Below are positions 7,723-17,300 of a stretch of DNA of 58,356 bases, in pieces. The notes beneath the pieces were generated by a model. The model saw only the letters and a list, made by a program, of their open reading frames with translations, did no database searches and was not told the DNA's origin. A program made the position numbers and the translations under genes. Each line of letters begins with the position of its first letter. The stretch's first letter is position 1. The DNA lies in contig DATENM010000163.1 of assembly GCA_035275065.1 (NCBI GenBank), positions 1-58,356 of the forward strand. The letters are read 5' to 3'. The stretch comes from Blastocatellia bacterium. Its GTDB lineage: Bacteria > Acidobacteriota > Blastocatellia > UBA7656.

Positions 7723-9182
7723 TAAAAAACGAACGACAGTACAGAATTACTAAAGCCGAGGCAGAAAGGTTTGAGCGGGCTCTAAACCAGATGGATTCCC
7801 ATGCCGATCCGAGCAACAAATTACATCCTCTTCTACAGAAGGCACAAAGGGAGGCTTTACAAAGCCAGTTGGAGGATCTTCGCGCACAATTAGCTGAGTA
7901 TGAGGCTCTCCGAGCTGGCGCTCGAACGGTAATCGCACGTGAATCATTCGAGGATTTACCAAGCGCTTTAATACAAGCCCGCATTGCGTCTGGCTTGAGC
8001 CAAAGGGAGCTGGCTGAACGTTTAGGTATTAAAGAGCAGCAGGTACAGCGCTACGAGGCGACTGACTACGCTGCTGCTAGTCTAGAGCGGGTCATGGAAA
8101 TAATTAAAGCTCTTGGAATCAGCGTTCGAGAAGATGTTTTCCTTCCGAATGCGATGATTACCCCAGCAAGGTTTTTTAGCCGGCTACAAGAGGTTGGATT
8201 CAAACGCGATTTTGTCTTAAAGAAGATGCTTCCTCACTCGCTTGCTGCTCAACTTCAAAGCAAGATCGTTCAGGGCTTGGACAAATATGTACTTCAGGCG
8301 GCAACGATAGTGTGTAGGATTCTACGCTGCACGGTGGCAGAGTTCTTTGACGCGGCTCCACTTCAACTTAATACGTTTCCTGCCTTGGGCACCGCCCGGT
8401 TCAAGTTGCCTGCAACCGCAAGAGAGCCTCAGGTCAAAGCATATACAATATATGCACACCATATGGCCTTGTTAGCCTTACAGGCTACTGAAGGGATAGT
8501 ACCAAAGCCAATTCCGACGGAGCCGGATGAAGTTCGCCAAGCTATACTTTCATCCTTCGGGGCAGTGACCTTTGAGGACATTCTAAAATACGCCTGGGGG
8601 TTGGGAGTTACCGTTCTCCCATTAAGTGATCGGGGAACGTTCCACGGCGCCTGTTGGCGAGTCCAAGGCCGAAATATTATTGTACTGAAGCAGCAAACTG
8701 CATCAGTTGCACGTTGGTCCTTCGACTTTCTTCATGAATTCCGCCACATTGGTCAAGACCCAGAAGTTGATGAGTTGTGTATAATTGAATCCAGCGAAAC
8801 GTCAAAAGAAAGACGTGACTCTGAAGAGGAACAGACATGTAGTCAATTTGCCGGCGACGTTCTGTTGAATGGGCGGGCAGAGGAGTTGGTTGAAATATGT
8901 GTACAAGCATCAAAGGGTAAAGTGCCGCTATTGACAAATGTTATTCCTCGGATCGCCGCGAAAGAAAATGTCTCGGTAGGTGCGCTTGCGAATCACATGG
9001 CCTACCGTCTCTGGCAAGATGAGGTAACCAACTGGTGGGGGGCTGCTACCAATCTCCAGGAGGTAAGTACTGAACCTTGGCGAGTGGCGCGAGATATCTT
9101 TTTACAACATGCAAACTTTAGATCCCTTAATGAAGTTGACCGAAGTTTGCTACAACTAGCCTTGTCTGATCCTGAGGATTGA
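7719..9182 (+). CDS. XRE-type HTH regulator fused to ImmA/IrrE-like metallopeptidase
   Basis: I start this 487-residue protein at ATG 7719, which overlaps the previous stop; the frame is open further upstream but that part lies inside the preceding gene. Residues 45-65 form a coiled coil. An XRE helix-turn-helix follows at about 80-135 (ARIASGLSQRELAERLGIKEQQVQRYE). A zinc-peptidase motif HEFRH near residue 340 and a downstream glutamate-rich helix (EEEQTCSQFAGDVLLN) match the ImmA/IrrE family. Such proteins cleave or relieve repressors in response to damage or phage signals. Here the HTH and peptidase are on one chain, so it could both bind the palindrome at 7257-7278 and sense induction. 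It is the likely regulator of the downstream operon. Confidence 0.8.
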   Translation: MIKNERQYRITKAEAERFERALNQMDSHADPSNKLHPLLQKAQREALQSQLEDLRAQLAEYEALRAGARTVIARESFEDLPSALIQARIASGLSQRELAERLGIKEQQVQRYEATDYAAASLERVMEIIKALGISVREDVFLPNAMITPARFFSRLQEVGFKRDFVLKKMLPHSLAAQLQSKIVQGLDKYVLQAATIVCRILRCTVAEFFDAAPLQLNTFPALGTARFKLPATAREPQVKAYTIYAHHMALLALQATEGIVPKPIPTEPDEVRQAILSSFGAVTFEDILKYAWGLGVTVLPLSDRGTFHGACWRVQGRNIIVLKQQTASVARWSFDFLHEFRHIGQDPEVDELCIIESSETSKERRDSEEEQTCSQFAGDVLLNGRAEELVEICVQASKGKVPLLTNVIPRIAAKENVSVGALANHMAYRLWQDEVTNWWGAATNLQEVSTEPWRVARDIFLQHANFRSLNEVDRSLLQLALSDPED

Positions 9183-9186
9183 GGTG

Positions 9187-9825
9187 ATGGCCGCAGATAC
9201 GCAAAAGGCTAAACCAAAATCATTAAAAGGCAGAATGTCCTGCGGAGGCAGCGACTGCGACAATGGCCTACATTGCTTTAGGACAAGCAAAAAGAAAGGG
9301 AAAGAGAGTAAACCTGCGGGATCTTGTCAGGTGTGTGGTAAGGACCAATTGGTGGATTGGAAACAGGTACAGTCCCGCGACTCAAAAGACATCGAAAACA
9401 CAGTTACTGCACTGAAAAATGAGTGGGTCAGGCATCAGTATTGGTGTGTTGTGAATATGAGCCCTAAGGCTATAATTCACGCGCGCAAGAAGGGGCTTCT
9501 CGGAATGCGTGAGGCAGCTGAGAATCGAATTCGGCAGTCTGTCGGCAAGGCTGAGAATTTTAGGGAGGGGTTTCAGACACCTTGGGAAGGTGATCGGGCT
9601 GTTTACTATGCCCAGCATGCCACGGCAACGTGCTGTCGTCGCTGTATCGAAAACTGGCATGGCATTGAGTTCGGACGCGATTTAACTCAACCCGAGATTT
9701 CGTACTTAGCCCAGTTAGTTATGCGCTATATTGAAGAGAAGATTGAATTAACGGAGCAAGGGGAAAAACCGTCTGAAATTCGAGAGAAGAACCCAGAGCT
9801 ATTTTCAAGCGTGAAGAAGGGGTAA
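9187..9825 (+). CDS. Zinc-binding protein with C-terminal DUF4186-like domain
   Basis: A 212-residue protein. The N-terminal third is rich in cysteine pairs (SCGGSDCDNGLHCF, SCQVCG), suggesting zinc binding. The C-terminal part matches the DUF4186 signature: YYAQHATATCCRRCIENWHG (residues 141-160), with the conserved HATATCC-x2-C-x4-WHGI and a final helix. DUF4186 has no established function that I know of. ATG 9187 is preceded by a GAGG; a GTG at 9184 is also in frame. It begins 4 bp after the regulator gene and ends 4 bp before the radical SAM gene, so it belongs to the same operon. Confidence 0.7.
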   Translation: MAADTQKAKPKSLKGRMSCGGSDCDNGLHCFRTSKKKGKESKPAGSCQVCGKDQLVDWKQVQSRDSKDIENTVTALKNEWVRHQYWCVVNMSPKAIIHARKKGLLGMREAAENRIRQSVGKAENFREGFQTPWEGDRAVYYAQHATATCCRRCIENWHGIEFGRDLTQPEISYLAQLVMRYIEEKIELTEQGEKPSEIREKNPELFSSVKKG

Positions 9826-9829
9826 AGAT

Positions 9830-10846
9830 ATGGCGTTGATTAACACAGATGCTCTTTCATCACGTTATCGCGCACAATCAATTGACCTGATTAACAGACG
9901 GCTGCTAATCACCAATTTCCATAACACTGAGCAGGAACAGGACATGACAGAGCCTGCGAATTGTAGCGGTTTTGGCCGTATCAGACACTTTATCCGTGAG
10001 AAGCGACCAGGCTGGCCCTCTAACCCCCTGCCTATTGATCCAGCCTGCAAAGCACTTGCGTTGCCACCTTCAGAGATATTGCGGGCACAAGTTTTCCAGA
10101 ATGCCTCTTGTAATTGGCGATGCTGGTATTGCTTCGTTCCATTCAGCCTATTGTCAGCCAACCGCAAATACTCTGACTGGTTGACACCGGAGCAAATTAT
10201 AAATCTTTATCTTGAGCAGACCGATCCTCCTCCAATGATCGATCTCTCTGGAGGGCAACCTGATCTAGTTCCTGAATGGGTGCCATGGATGATGGCTGAG
10301 CTGCGCAATCGTGGGTTGGAACAGAGCATCTATCTCTGGTCAGATGACAACTTGAGTAATGACTATTTCTGGAAATTCCTTACAGATGAAGATCGTGAGC
10401 TTATCACGTCTTATAGAAACTACGGGCGAGTGTGCTGCTTTAAAGGGTTCAACTCTCAGTCGTTCTCGTTTAATACCCTTGCAGAGCCAGAGATATTCGA
10501 GCGCCAGTTCACCTTGTTTGGCAATCTGTTAGCGACAGGCATTGATCTATACGCCTATATCACCATAACCACTCCCTCTACTGAGGGGATAAATGACGAT
10601 GTCCGACGCTTTATTGATCGCCTACAATTGCTAGATGAATATTTGCCTTTACGCACAGTACCATTGGAGGTTGAGATATTCACGCCAGTAGTAGCTCGCT
10701 TGGATGATATAAAAAGGGACGCATTAAAGAATCAGTGGCTGGCTTTAGACGTTTGGCAAAAAGAGTTAGAGAATCGTTTTTCTAGCGAGGACCGAGCGCG
10801 TAATATTGCTGATGTCCCATTAAAAGGGAGCCGAATACGGATATGA
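9830..10846 (+). CDS. Radical SAM enzyme of unknown substrate
   Basis: A 338-residue radical SAM protein. The 4Fe-4S cluster motif CNWRCWYC (Cys94, Cys98, Cys101) and the SAM-binding glycine motif DLSGGQPDL (about 138-146) are both present, followed by a TIM-barrel-like region. There is no SPASM-type cysteine cluster at the C-terminus, so it is unlikely to be a typical RiPP maturase. It superficially recalls prokaryotic viperins because of its defence-like context and size, but the CxxxCxxC surroundings (CFVPFS) do not match the viperin signature I know. It overlaps the next gene by 4 bp. The neighbouring methyltransferase-like, ASCH and kinase-like genes suggest a substrate that is a nucleotide or nucleic acid; this is inference. 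Confidence 0.75.
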   Translation: MALINTDALSSRYRAQSIDLINRRLLITNFHNTEQEQDMTEPANCSGFGRIRHFIREKRPGWPSNPLPIDPACKALALPPSEILRAQVFQNASCNWRCWYCFVPFSLLSANRKYSDWLTPEQIINLYLEQTDPPPMIDLSGGQPDLVPEWVPWMMAELRNRGLEQSIYLWSDDNLSNDYFWKFLTDEDRELITSYRNYGRVCCFKGFNSQSFSFNTLAEPEIFERQFTLFGNLLATGIDLYAYITITTPSTEGINDDVRRFIDRLQLLDEYLPLRTVPLEVEIFTPVVARLDDIKRDALKNQWLALDVWQKELENRFSSEDRARNIADVPLKGSRIRI

Positions 10847-12108
10847 GCACGATGGGTTCAGCAAACCAAGATTTCGAGCATCTGGTGGATGCCTGGGTTC
10901 ACAAGGCACTCCTACATGGCGCTGAAACTTTTGATCAGTTGTTAATTAAGCTCCCAGGAGTTTATCCATCTGTTGTGTTCGAGTCTCTCAAGCGTCTTGG
11001 AGTCGATAGAGAAAGTCTTTTTAGGAATCCGCCGACCGCAGAGGATCGTTGGCAGGAACAGGACCTGATCAATCCTTGCCCTAAGATCAATTTGCCAGTA
11101 CCCCATCCTCTCGATTATGACTGGCGGTTCAGTAATGTAGCGATTAAGCGATTACTAAATACGTGTCTAGAGTTTACCGATTCTGGAGAAACAGTCATCC
11201 TATTGGGCACCCCTACCTTATTGCGCACTTCAATCAATGAGAATTACCCCCGAAGGGTGGCTTTATTCGATGCCAGTCAGACAATAATAAATAGCTTTTC
11301 TCGCTCAACACCCGAGGCAAGGGCTGAGCAGTGCGACCTTCTGGCTGACCCTTTACCTCAAATACAAGCGGCGGCCGTAATAGCAGATCCGCCCTGGTAT
11401 GAGGAGCACCTTCACGGATTTATCTGGGCTGCAACGCAACTCTGCCGAGAAGGAGGTTATGTAATAGTTAGCATTCCTCCAGTTGGTACGAGGCCTGGCG
11501 TTGAGCAAGACAGGGTAGCCTTATTCGACTGGGCCCATGAGTTAGGCCTAACTTTATTGCGGCTGGAGCCCTCAGCCCTGCCCTATACTTCACCACCCTT
11601 TGAAGTCAACGCCCTTAGAGCAGAAGGCCTTTCTGCTGTATCTACCGAATGGCGAGCCGGGGATCTTGCCTTGTTTTCCCGCGATCGCCCTTCAGACTTG
11701 CCTCGCCCCCGATTGCCAATAGCAAGCGAAGGCCCATTTGTGGAAGAGCAGGTCGGAACGGTACGCATACGGATCAGATTGCGCCACCTGTCTGGCTTTT
11801 GCGACCCAAGTCTGATTTCGGTTGTTCTAGGTGACATTCTGCCCTCGGTCAGTAGACGTGATGAGCGCCGCAGATTAATCGATGTTTGGACCTCAGGCAA
11901 TCGGGTCTTTGCTTGCCATGGGACAAATGTACTACAAAGTATTTTGCAGTCCCTCGCAAATGGTCAGCAGCCCGATGAACGAGTTGCGGCCAATTTAGTA
12001 AGGCGGCTCAGAACAGAGGAACGTCTACTTGTATCTCAGGCCGCAAAACGGATCAAGGACATGATCAGAATAGAAGAAGATGAAAATCTATCTCTCAGGG
12101 AGAGTTGA
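10843..12108 (+). CDS. DPPW-motif SAM-dependent methyltransferase-like protein
   Basis: A 421-residue protein with a Rossmann-type methyltransferase-like core at about residues 95-260. VILLGTPTLL occupies the place of the SAM-binding loop but is not the usual glycine-rich form. It is followed by VALFDAS (acidic motif II) and the catalytic-type motif IV VIADPPWYEEH with Asp182-Pro-Pro-Trp185. DPPW is found in N6-adenine methyltransferases and in branched-polyamine synthase relatives. The N-terminal 80 residues look like a winged-helix region. The last 120 residues are unassigned. It overlaps the radical SAM gene by 4 bp and precedes the ASCH gene by 4 bp. A base-modifying role is plausible but not shown. 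Confidence 0.6.
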   Translation: MSTMGSANQDFEHLVDAWVHKALLHGAETFDQLLIKLPGVYPSVVFESLKRLGVDRESLFRNPPTAEDRWQEQDLINPCPKINLPVPHPLDYDWRFSNVAIKRLLNTCLEFTDSGETVILLGTPTLLRTSINENYPRRVALFDASQTIINSFSRSTPEARAEQCDLLADPLPQIQAAAVIADPPWYEEHLHGFIWAATQLCREGGYVIVSIPPVGTRPGVEQDRVALFDWAHELGLTLLRLEPSALPYTSPPFEVNALRAEGLSAVSTEWRAGDLALFSRDRPSDLPRPRLPIASEGPFVEEQVGTVRIRIRLRHLSGFCDPSLISVVLGDILPSVSRRDERRRLIDVWTSGNRVFACHGTNVLQSILQSLANGQQPDERVAANLVRRLRTEERLLVSQAAKRIKDMIRIEEDENLSLRES

Positions 12109-12112
12109 GTGA

Positions 12113-12640
12113 ATGATGAAATGGCATTCTTTTTTTGCCTTTGACCTCATTCCAGCTGTTCAGGAAAATAACTTTTGGAGAAATTACTTAGATTGTCTCC
12201 TTTCCGACAATGCGGCACCATACTCACTTCATCTGGCTGTATTTGTCGAGCCTTTCCTCCAGTACGTTTTAGATGGTTCGAAGAAAATTGAATCCCGGTT
12301 TTCTTCTGTGCGGTGTGCGCCATATCAATCCGTTCGGAAAGACGATGTAATTCTTTTGAAAAGAGCCGGCGGGCCGGTTGTAGGGATATGCAGGGTCGCC
12401 AATGCTTGGTTTTATGAGCTTGAGCCGGGATCACTTGATGCAATCAAGCAGCAGTATGCTGACGCGTTGTGTGCTCAAGATCCATCTTTTTGGGAAGACA
12501 GGAAGAAAGCACTATTCGCTACCTTGATGCGCATACAAAATGTGCAAGCTATTCAGCCTTTAGTAATCGAGAAACGGGACCGACGAGGTTGGGTGGTGCT
12601 GCAATCCGCGTCTGAACAATTAAAGTTGCCACCGGGTTGA
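12113..12640 (+). CDS. ASCH/PUA-like domain protein
   Basis: A 175-residue protein whose middle part (about 40-105) reads like an ASCH domain: LDGSKKIESRFSSVR, then VRKDDVILLKRAGGPVVG and CRVANAWFYEL. ASCH domains share the PUA-like barrel and bind RNA or modified nucleotides; some are amidohydrolases of acylated cytidines. The position directly after radical SAM and methyltransferase-like genes fits recognition or processing of a modified nucleotide. Two consecutive ATGs (12113, 12116) could start it. Its stop lies 2 bp before the ATG of the next gene. Confidence 0.65.
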   Translation: MMKWHSFFAFDLIPAVQENNFWRNYLDCLLSDNAAPYSLHLAVFVEPFLQYVLDGSKKIESRFSSVRCAPYQSVRKDDVILLKRAGGPVVGICRVANAWFYELEPGSLDAIKQQYADALCAQDPSFWEDRKKALFATLMRIQNVQAIQPLVIEKRDRRGWVVLQSASEQLKLPPG

Positions 12641-12642
12641 TT

Positions 12643-14247
12643 ATGAGTTCAATTGTTCTCGGATTTGCCAGTAGGGTAGGAAGCGGCAGGAAGGTGTTGT
12701 CGAAACGCGTGGCCCAGAGTTTGGGACTACCTTGGACAAGCTTTGGAGAATACATACGCATCCTTGCTCGCCAGCAAGGGCGCGACACATCAATAGAGGT
12801 GTTACAGGAGATTGGAGCAACTCAGGTCAGTGGCGATTGTGAAGGATTTTGTCGCGCTGTGTTGCAACAAGTTCAATGGGAGCCCGGCCAATCTCTAGTA
12901 ATCGATAGCATTCGGCATACGCAAGTTGAAGAGATATTAGAGAATTTAGTAAAGCCCTCTATCATGCTCACTGTTTTCCTAGACGTGGACGATCGAATTC
13001 GCTTAACCCATTTACGTGAAGAAAATATTACAGATCCCAGTGATATTGAACGTGTAGAGTCACATTCAACCGAAGCACAAGTACGAACCGTCCTACCAAA
13101 GACAGCCGACTTGGTTGTAAAAGGAGACGGGCACAGGGAAATTCTTATCGGCAAACTCGTAGCGCTAGTGAAGGAGTTGATGGATGACAAAAACTTTCTT
13201 AATCAACCTTCCGCAGAAGAATTATCTGGAAAGATAGCAAGTCTAGCATCGGCTGAGGATGGGTCGGCTCTAACACATCTGCGAGGACTCCTCCTAGAGA
13301 TTGATGGGATGAGTTGTGATAAATATGACCTGCCCCGTATGGCTTGCCGGGGCTTATTACAAAAAGGAGTAGCGGGCGTGCAGGCCCTCGTCTCTACTAT
13401 ACAAGAGGCACCAGGGATAATATATCCTGCAGCTATTATCGAATCACTCTGGCACGCTGCGCAGGGGCAGCATCCGCCTGCTTTTATGCTGGGGCGCATG
13501 CCTATTATGCCCCCTTTGAACCTTCCCCTCAGCCCAGAAATAGTTACTGCAGCTCGTGAAGCCTTTTACGATCTTATAACAGAGAGTCAGATTAGCGAGA
13601 GTCTGTTTGATAAACTCCTTCACTTCCTTTACCAGAATAATTCTTACATAGGTCTCAATAGCAAGGCCGGAGCTGACGCCTTTCGCCTTTCGGTATTCGA
13701 AATTTTTACGGAATCTTCCATACGAATTACCAAAAGATTGATTGATGAATTCGAAAGGCTGGTCAGTAGTGATCTTCCAGAAAAGGAGTATCAACAGTTC
13801 CTCGCAGCGAACCCAGTCTTTATCGATCCACTGGCTGACCAAATAGTAGACCAACAAAAACTCGGGCTGGAGTATAAGACCGACTTTGTTGTTCGCAGGC
13901 TTGATAATGAGTATATACTCGTTGAAATAGAGAAGCCGCAAGACAGCATATTTACTGCGAAGAATGACTTCACTGCCGAGTTTACTCACGCCTTCGGACA
14001 AGTTATAGATTTTCAAGAATGGGTTGATTCCCATAGTGAGTATGCGCGTTATCATATGCCGGGAATTTCTTCCCCTAGAGGCTTGCTAGTGATGGGAAAG
14101 AGGAAGGACTTATCACCAGAACAATCGGCTAAACTCAAGCGCTACTGTATCAATAGTCAGGCGATAACGGTTTTTACTTATGACGACCTGATAGAAAGGG
14201 CAAAGACCCTATATGAGAATATTCGTACGAAACTCAACGCGTTATAA
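12643..14247 (+). CDS. P-loop kinase-like domain fused to Shedu/DUF4263 nuclease domain
   Basis: A 534-residue two-domain protein. Residues 1-180 are a UPF0200/adenylate-kinase-like P-loop domain homologous to the N-terminus of the next gene's product (shared FGxYxRxxARQ, LQEIG, FCRxVL, PGQSL, SHSTEAQV). Here the Walker A reads GSGRKV: the invariant lysine is displaced and the serine/threonine is missing, so nucleotide hydrolysis may be lost. The middle (190-350) is helical and unassigned. The last 170 residues are a Shedu (DUF4263) nuclease-like domain: KEYQQFLAANP, YKTDFVVRR, YILVEIEKPQD, then a TAEFTHAFGQV helix. ATG 12643 is preferred over an in-frame TTG at 12637. Shedu domains are antiphage nucleases; this protein is therefore a likely effector. 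Confidence 0.8.
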   Translation: MSSIVLGFASRVGSGRKVLSKRVAQSLGLPWTSFGEYIRILARQQGRDTSIEVLQEIGATQVSGDCEGFCRAVLQQVQWEPGQSLVIDSIRHTQVEEILENLVKPSIMLTVFLDVDDRIRLTHLREENITDPSDIERVESHSTEAQVRTVLPKTADLVVKGDGHREILIGKLVALVKELMDDKNFLNQPSAEELSGKIASLASAEDGSALTHLRGLLLEIDGMSCDKYDLPRMACRGLLQKGVAGVQALVSTIQEAPGIIYPAAIIESLWHAAQGQHPPAFMLGRMPIMPPLNLPLSPEIVTAAREAFYDLITESQISESLFDKLLHFLYQNNSYIGLNSKAGADAFRLSVFEIFTESSIRITKRLIDEFERLVSSDLPEKEYQQFLAANPVFIDPLADQIVDQQKLGLEYKTDFVVRRLDNEYILVEIEKPQDSIFTAKNDFTAEFTHAFGQVIDFQEWVDSHSEYARYHMPGISSPRGLLVMGKRKDLSPEQSAKLKRYCINSQAITVFTYDDLIERAKTLYENIRTKLNAL

Positions 14248-14370
14248 CTGTATAATGTGCCTAAGCCGACCATTGTATCGGAGTAAAATATGTGCCATTC
14301 CGGATGCAGCATAGGAATACAGAAGTTAGGCTCAATTTCTTTTCGGCGGTAAGCACAGAAGGGTAGCAGA

Positions 14371-17300
14371 ATGGCAGATGCAGTAATTTTGGGCTTTGCA
14401 GGAAAGATAGGTAGCGGGAAGTCCACTTTATCCAGTAAAGTCGCCGAAGCGCTGGGATGGCCTTATGTTAGTTTTGGGGACTACGTGCGGTCAGTTGCTC
14501 GCCAGCGGGGCCTTGAGGAATCCAGACGAACACTACAAGAGATAGGTGAGTCTCTCATCAATGAAGGCTGTGACGAGTTTTGTAGGACAGTCCTAGGGCA
14601 AGCTGATTGGATTCCTGGACAATCGTTAATCGTCGATGGCTTACGACATGCAGAAATAGTAAATGTGTTGCGCAGGATAGTATTTCCTTCTCAGTTATAC
14701 ATCATCTATATAGAAGTAACTGAAGGCCTTCGCGCTTCGCGATTATCTGAGAGGAATGAGGACGCTAAGCAACCTGGACTAATAGACTCGCACTCAACCG
14801 AGGCGCAAGTCCAATCAGTACTTCCCGGAATATCAGATCTGTTTGTTGATGGAAACAAACCCTTAGACCTACTGGTTGATGAAGTACTGTCTTGGGCGTC
14901 AAAGCGAATCGAGGTTAGAACGGCTGGTTCCGGCAGGGGATATTCGAAAATGACTGGACTAACTTGGCTGCACCTTTCTGATTGGCATCAGAAGGGTAAA
15001 GATTTTGATCGAGAAGTTGTTCGCGACCTCTTAATGCGAGACATCCATGACCGCACTAAGATTTCTCCTGAATTAGAAAAAATAGACTTCATTATATTCA
15101 GTGGGGATCTCGCATATCACGGGAAATCAATAGAATACACGGCAGCCATAGAGCATTTGTTTGCTCCCCTTTTAGAGGCAACGGGATTAGGAGATGCTGG
15201 CCGGGAGCGTTTATTCATTGTTCCCGGAAATCACGACGTAGATCGTGATGCTTTGGAAATCCTATCAGAAAAACTCTTGGACAAGCTGAGTAATTCTGAA
15301 GCAGTAGCCCACTGGTTAACAGATGATCGTAAGCGCCGGGCGTTACTAGAGCCTCTGACTGACTATAGAAACTTTGCAGCTGAATACCTTGGCGGTTATC
15401 AAGACTTTAAAGATTATGATTTAGCTTACTGGTATCTAAGGCGATTGACCGTTGAAAACAAGGTGGTCTCTATATTGTGCTTAAATTCTGCATGGCTCAC
15501 AGGGCATAATAAGGATAGTAAAGGCAGGGTTAATGATCGTGGGTACCTGATCCTCGGCGAACCGCAGATCCATAGGGCTCTCGAACAGTCTGCCAATGCT
15601 GATGTTCGTATTGTCGTCTTACACCACCCGTTCGAATGGCTGAATGAGTTCGACCGTCTTCGCGTAGAAGATAGATTGACTAAAGAGTGTCACTTCATAT
15701 TGTGCGGTCACCAGCATTTTCCCCAAATAAAGATAGTTCACGGCCCGAATAGCAACTATGTTCATATTCCCGCAGGAGCAAGCTATGACCGCCGCGTACC
15801 CGACGACCCGCGCTATACCAATTCGTATAATTTTGTCCATCTAGATTTTGATAGCGGACAGGGGACAATATTTTTAAGGCGGTGGAGCGATCAACGGACT
15901 GAATGGGTGAGTGATCAAGACTCCGCGAAAGATGGCCGCTACTCCTTTACATTGCCGAAGAGGCTTGGAAAAAAAGAGGAGCAAGGGAAGAACAAGCTTG
16001 TTTCCCCCTCCAAGCACATGCCATTACAAGCCCAACGGACCAAGCCTTTCGAACAATTTCAAACAGACGTGCATGAGTGGCTGAAAGTGTGTGGCCATCA
16101 GGTGGAGTCATATATTGATGCGGAGGCAGGATCGTTTCAGTTTATTCTCAACGAGCCCATCACTGGCGGATATGATCGCGTACTTGTATATGGTATCCAA
16201 GGTGAAGCTACTGTCGCCGATGCCCAAAAACTAAGACTGGCTGTGGAGAAGCAAGGGACTCACAGGGGCTGGTTACTTTCAATGCGCCATATAACTCCGG
16301 CTGCCCGCCAATCAATCAAAGGGGATGCTCGACTGCAATGTTACACATTTGACGAACTTGTTGATCAGAACGCAAATTTCGACAAATACTTCACTTGGAT
16401 GGAGGCCGAAGTTCAGCGCAAGCAGGTTTCTAGATATTATATAGATTTGGGTTGTACTAAGGATGATATAGATCCAGCAACTGGTGAGAGACTTGGAATA
16501 AGCGATTATGACCGCATTGATGATTACATTGATCAGTGGTTAGAAGATCCATCTGCAGAGCACATTTCGGTATTAGGTGAGTTTGGGACAGGAAAAACTT
16601 GGTTCTGTCTGCAATATGCTTACCGGGCTTTGCATGCCTATAAGTCGGCTCGAGAAAGTGGACGGCAGCGTCCCCGAATTCCAATTCTTGTACAATTACG
16701 AGATTTTACTAGTGCACAAAAGATAGAAACTCTCTTCTCGGATTTTTTCTTCCGGAAGTTTGAAATTGGCTTGCCGGGCTATAGTGCGTATCAACAACTT
16801 AATCGCATGGGTAAGTTGTTGCTTATCTTCGATGGCTTTGACGAGATGGCAGACCGCACTAATAGGCAGAAACAGATTGATCATTTTTGGCAGCTAGCTC
16901 GTGCGATTGGTCCGGGAGCTAAGGCTATACTTACCTGTCGTGCTGAGCATTTCGAATTTGCCAAAGCTGCGACCAAGACACTTGGAGGGGAGGATACTCC
17001 GACCGATAGCCCAGTGACCGTTGCTGTACTGGAGCCCCCTAAGTTCCAAATAATACATCTGAAAAAGTTGACTCCTGCCCAAATTACAAAGCTACTAATA
17101 AAACGAGAGGGAGAGATGGTTGGAGGTCAGCTGGCAGAACGAATACTTTCAAATTCCTCTCTAGCGGATCTTGCTCAACGTGCAGGTTTGATAGAGTTCA
17201 TAATTGCAGCTCTTCCTTCGCTGGATGAGAAGAGTCAGATAGACCTGTCGCGGGTCTTTCTTTATGCCACTAAAGAGCTATTGCTCAAGAACATTCGCGA

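Noticed and set aside
9830..10846. Radical SAM protein considered as a prokaryotic viperin
   Set aside because: The residues around the CxxxCxxC motif (CNWRCWYCFVP) and the glycine motif do not match the viperin signature I know; only the defence context is similar. A phylogeny would settle it.
13444..14055. 203-codon minus-strand frame inside the Shedu-fusion gene
   Set aside because: The plus-strand frame contains coherent kinase-like and DUF4263 domains; the antisense frame has none.
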